This document shows, one piece after another, positions 5,167-5,924 of a stretch of 5,924 nucleotides of DNA. This DNA comes from Flammeovirgaceae bacterium UBA4659. GTDB taxonomy: Bacteria; Bacteroidota; Bacteroidia; Cytophagales; Cyclobacteriaceae. The notes beneath the pieces were generated by a model that was not told the DNA's origin, searched no databases, and saw only the letters and a program-made list of their open reading frames with translations. How positions within the stretch are numbered: the stretch's first letter is position 1; each line of letters starts with the position of its first letter. Location: assembly GCA_002405445.1 (NCBI GenBank), contig DHLV01000231.1:336-6259 (forward strand). The letters are read 5' to 3'. The position numbers were made by a program, and so were the translations under genes.

Positions 5167-5183
5167 CAAGCAAATTTTAAGCA

Positions 5184-5924
5184 ATGACCACCGAACAATT
5201 AAAGGATTTGAAAGTCCGTGTTGCCGCCCTCAGGCGGTATCTTTGACTACGACCGTAAAATCGTAGAAATACAAGACGAAGAACGCATTACCCACCAAGC
5301 TGATTTCTGGAACAAGCCCAAAGAGGCAGAAGTGATTTTAAAGAATATCCGCTCTAAAAAAGTTTGGACTGATGCATATGATAACGTGAGCAAGCAAGTG
5401 GAAGACTTGGAAGTGCTTAATGAGTTTCACGATGCAGGTGAGGCTACCGAAGAAGAATTGGATCGCGACTACGCAAAAGCATCGAAAAGTGTAGAAGAGT
5501 TGGAATTCAAGAAAATGTTGAGCCACGAGGAGGACCAACTCAGCGCAGTCATTGAAATCAACCCAGGCGCGGGCGGTACCGAGAGCAACGATTGGGCCGA
5601 TATGCTTAACCGTATGTATATTATGTGGGGCGAGAAGAGCGGCTATAAAGTTTCTCAAATTGATTATCAATCGGGTGAGGTGGCGGGCATCAAGTCGGCC
5701 ACGCTTGAAATAGATGGACCATTTGCCTACGGAAAATTGAAATCTGAAATTGGCGTACACCGCCTCGTGCGTATTTCACCTTTTGATAGTAACCAGAGGC
5801 GACACACCTCTTTCGCATCGGTTTTTGTGTATCCCAAAGTAGACGATACGATAGAAATTGAAGTGAACCCTGCTGATGTAGAAATACAAACTTCACGGTC
5901 GGGTGGAGCAGGTGGCCAAAACGT
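5184..5924 (+). CDS. prfB: Peptide chain release factor 2 (RF2), programmed frameshift, 3' end cut off
   Basis: RF2 recognises UGA and UAA stop codons and triggers peptide release on the ribosome. Translation starts at ATG 5184, runs 20 codons to CTT (5241-5243) and meets in-frame TGA (5244-5246). A +1 shift that skips T5244 continues as GAC TAC GAC with no further stop to the window edge. After the shift the protein shows the RF2 coiled helical domain 1, then INPGAGGTESNDWADML, the stop-codon-reading SPF tripeptide at residues 198-200, and RRHTSFASVFVYP. The catalytic GGQ follows at 243-245 within SGGAGGQN. About 247 codons of the usual 360 or so are present, and the rest lies beyond the window. 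The start has no Shine-Dalgarno sequence. Confidence 0.96.
5232..5246 (+). promoter_or_regulatory. Programmed +1 frameshift site of prfB
   Basis: The site reads AGG CGG TAT CTT TGA C. AGGCGG (5232-5237) is the internal Shine-Dalgarno-like stimulator, 3 nt before the slippery CTT (5241-5243), followed by the weak stop TGA and C. The known bacterial version has AGGGGG, so one base differs and the rest is the same. In this autoregulatory circuit, scarce RF2 makes ribosomes pause at UGA and slip +1, which restores RF2 synthesis. Confidence 0.93.

Noticed and set aside
5184..5246. Apparent premature stop in prfB, suggesting a pseudogene or sequencing error
   Set aside because: The stop sits exactly in the canonical RF2 recoding context (AGGCGG, 3-nt spacer, CTT TGA C), and the +1 frame stays open with all RF2 motifs intact.
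5338..5760. 140-codon minus-strand open frame opposite prfB
   Set aside because: It is antisense to the well-conserved RF2 coding sequence, with no recognisable protein pattern and no start signal.

Overview
The window looks like a chromosomal segment of a member of the Bacteroidota, probably Cytophagales-like. Three things point that way. The ribosomal protein order is rplM-rpsI-rpsB. Several genes are preceded by the Bacteroidota-type -7 promoter box TAnnTTTG. Almost no start codon has a Shine-Dalgarno sequence, rpsB being the exception. All recognisable genes are on the + strand. Taxonomy here is inferred from sequence style, not from a search.

Layout. Positions 1-1407 hold a ribosomal protein operon: the 3' half of rplM (uL13), then rpsI (uS9) and rpsB (uS2). 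It closes with a strong intrinsic terminator at 1483-1519. The tsf gene (EF-Ts), which usually follows rpsB, is not there. A GC-rich, stem-loop-rich intergenic repeat (about 1579-1698) precedes a MacB/LolD-type ABC ATPase gene (1803-2528). A second copy of the same repeat family, in the opposite orientation, follows it (about 2570-2650). Next come a TPR-containing putative lipoprotein (2777-3430) and a PduO-type cob(I)alamin adenosyltransferase (3521-4069). After these are an exported/membrane protein of unknown function (4152-4649) and a small antitoxin/RelE-like toxin pair with a 4-nt overlap (4663-5126). The window ends inside prfB (release factor 2), which carries an intact programmed +1 frameshift site at 5241-5244 and runs off the end just after the catalytic GGQ motif.

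How the genes relate. Only two groups look like true operons: rplM-rpsI-rpsB, and the overlapping toxin-antitoxin pair. The others appear to be single-gene units with no shared pathway. The intergenic regions are the most unusual part. They hold the two-copy modular hairpin repeat and three short arrays of 7-bp units, all drawn from a common degenerate heptad close to NRAYTTY. Two -7 boxes sit exactly 4 nt before a start codon, which suggests leaderless transcripts. I found no tRNA, rRNA, CRISPR array, transposase or complete insertion sequence, and I see no clear undescribed multi-gene system. The repeat families are the best candidates for something little described.
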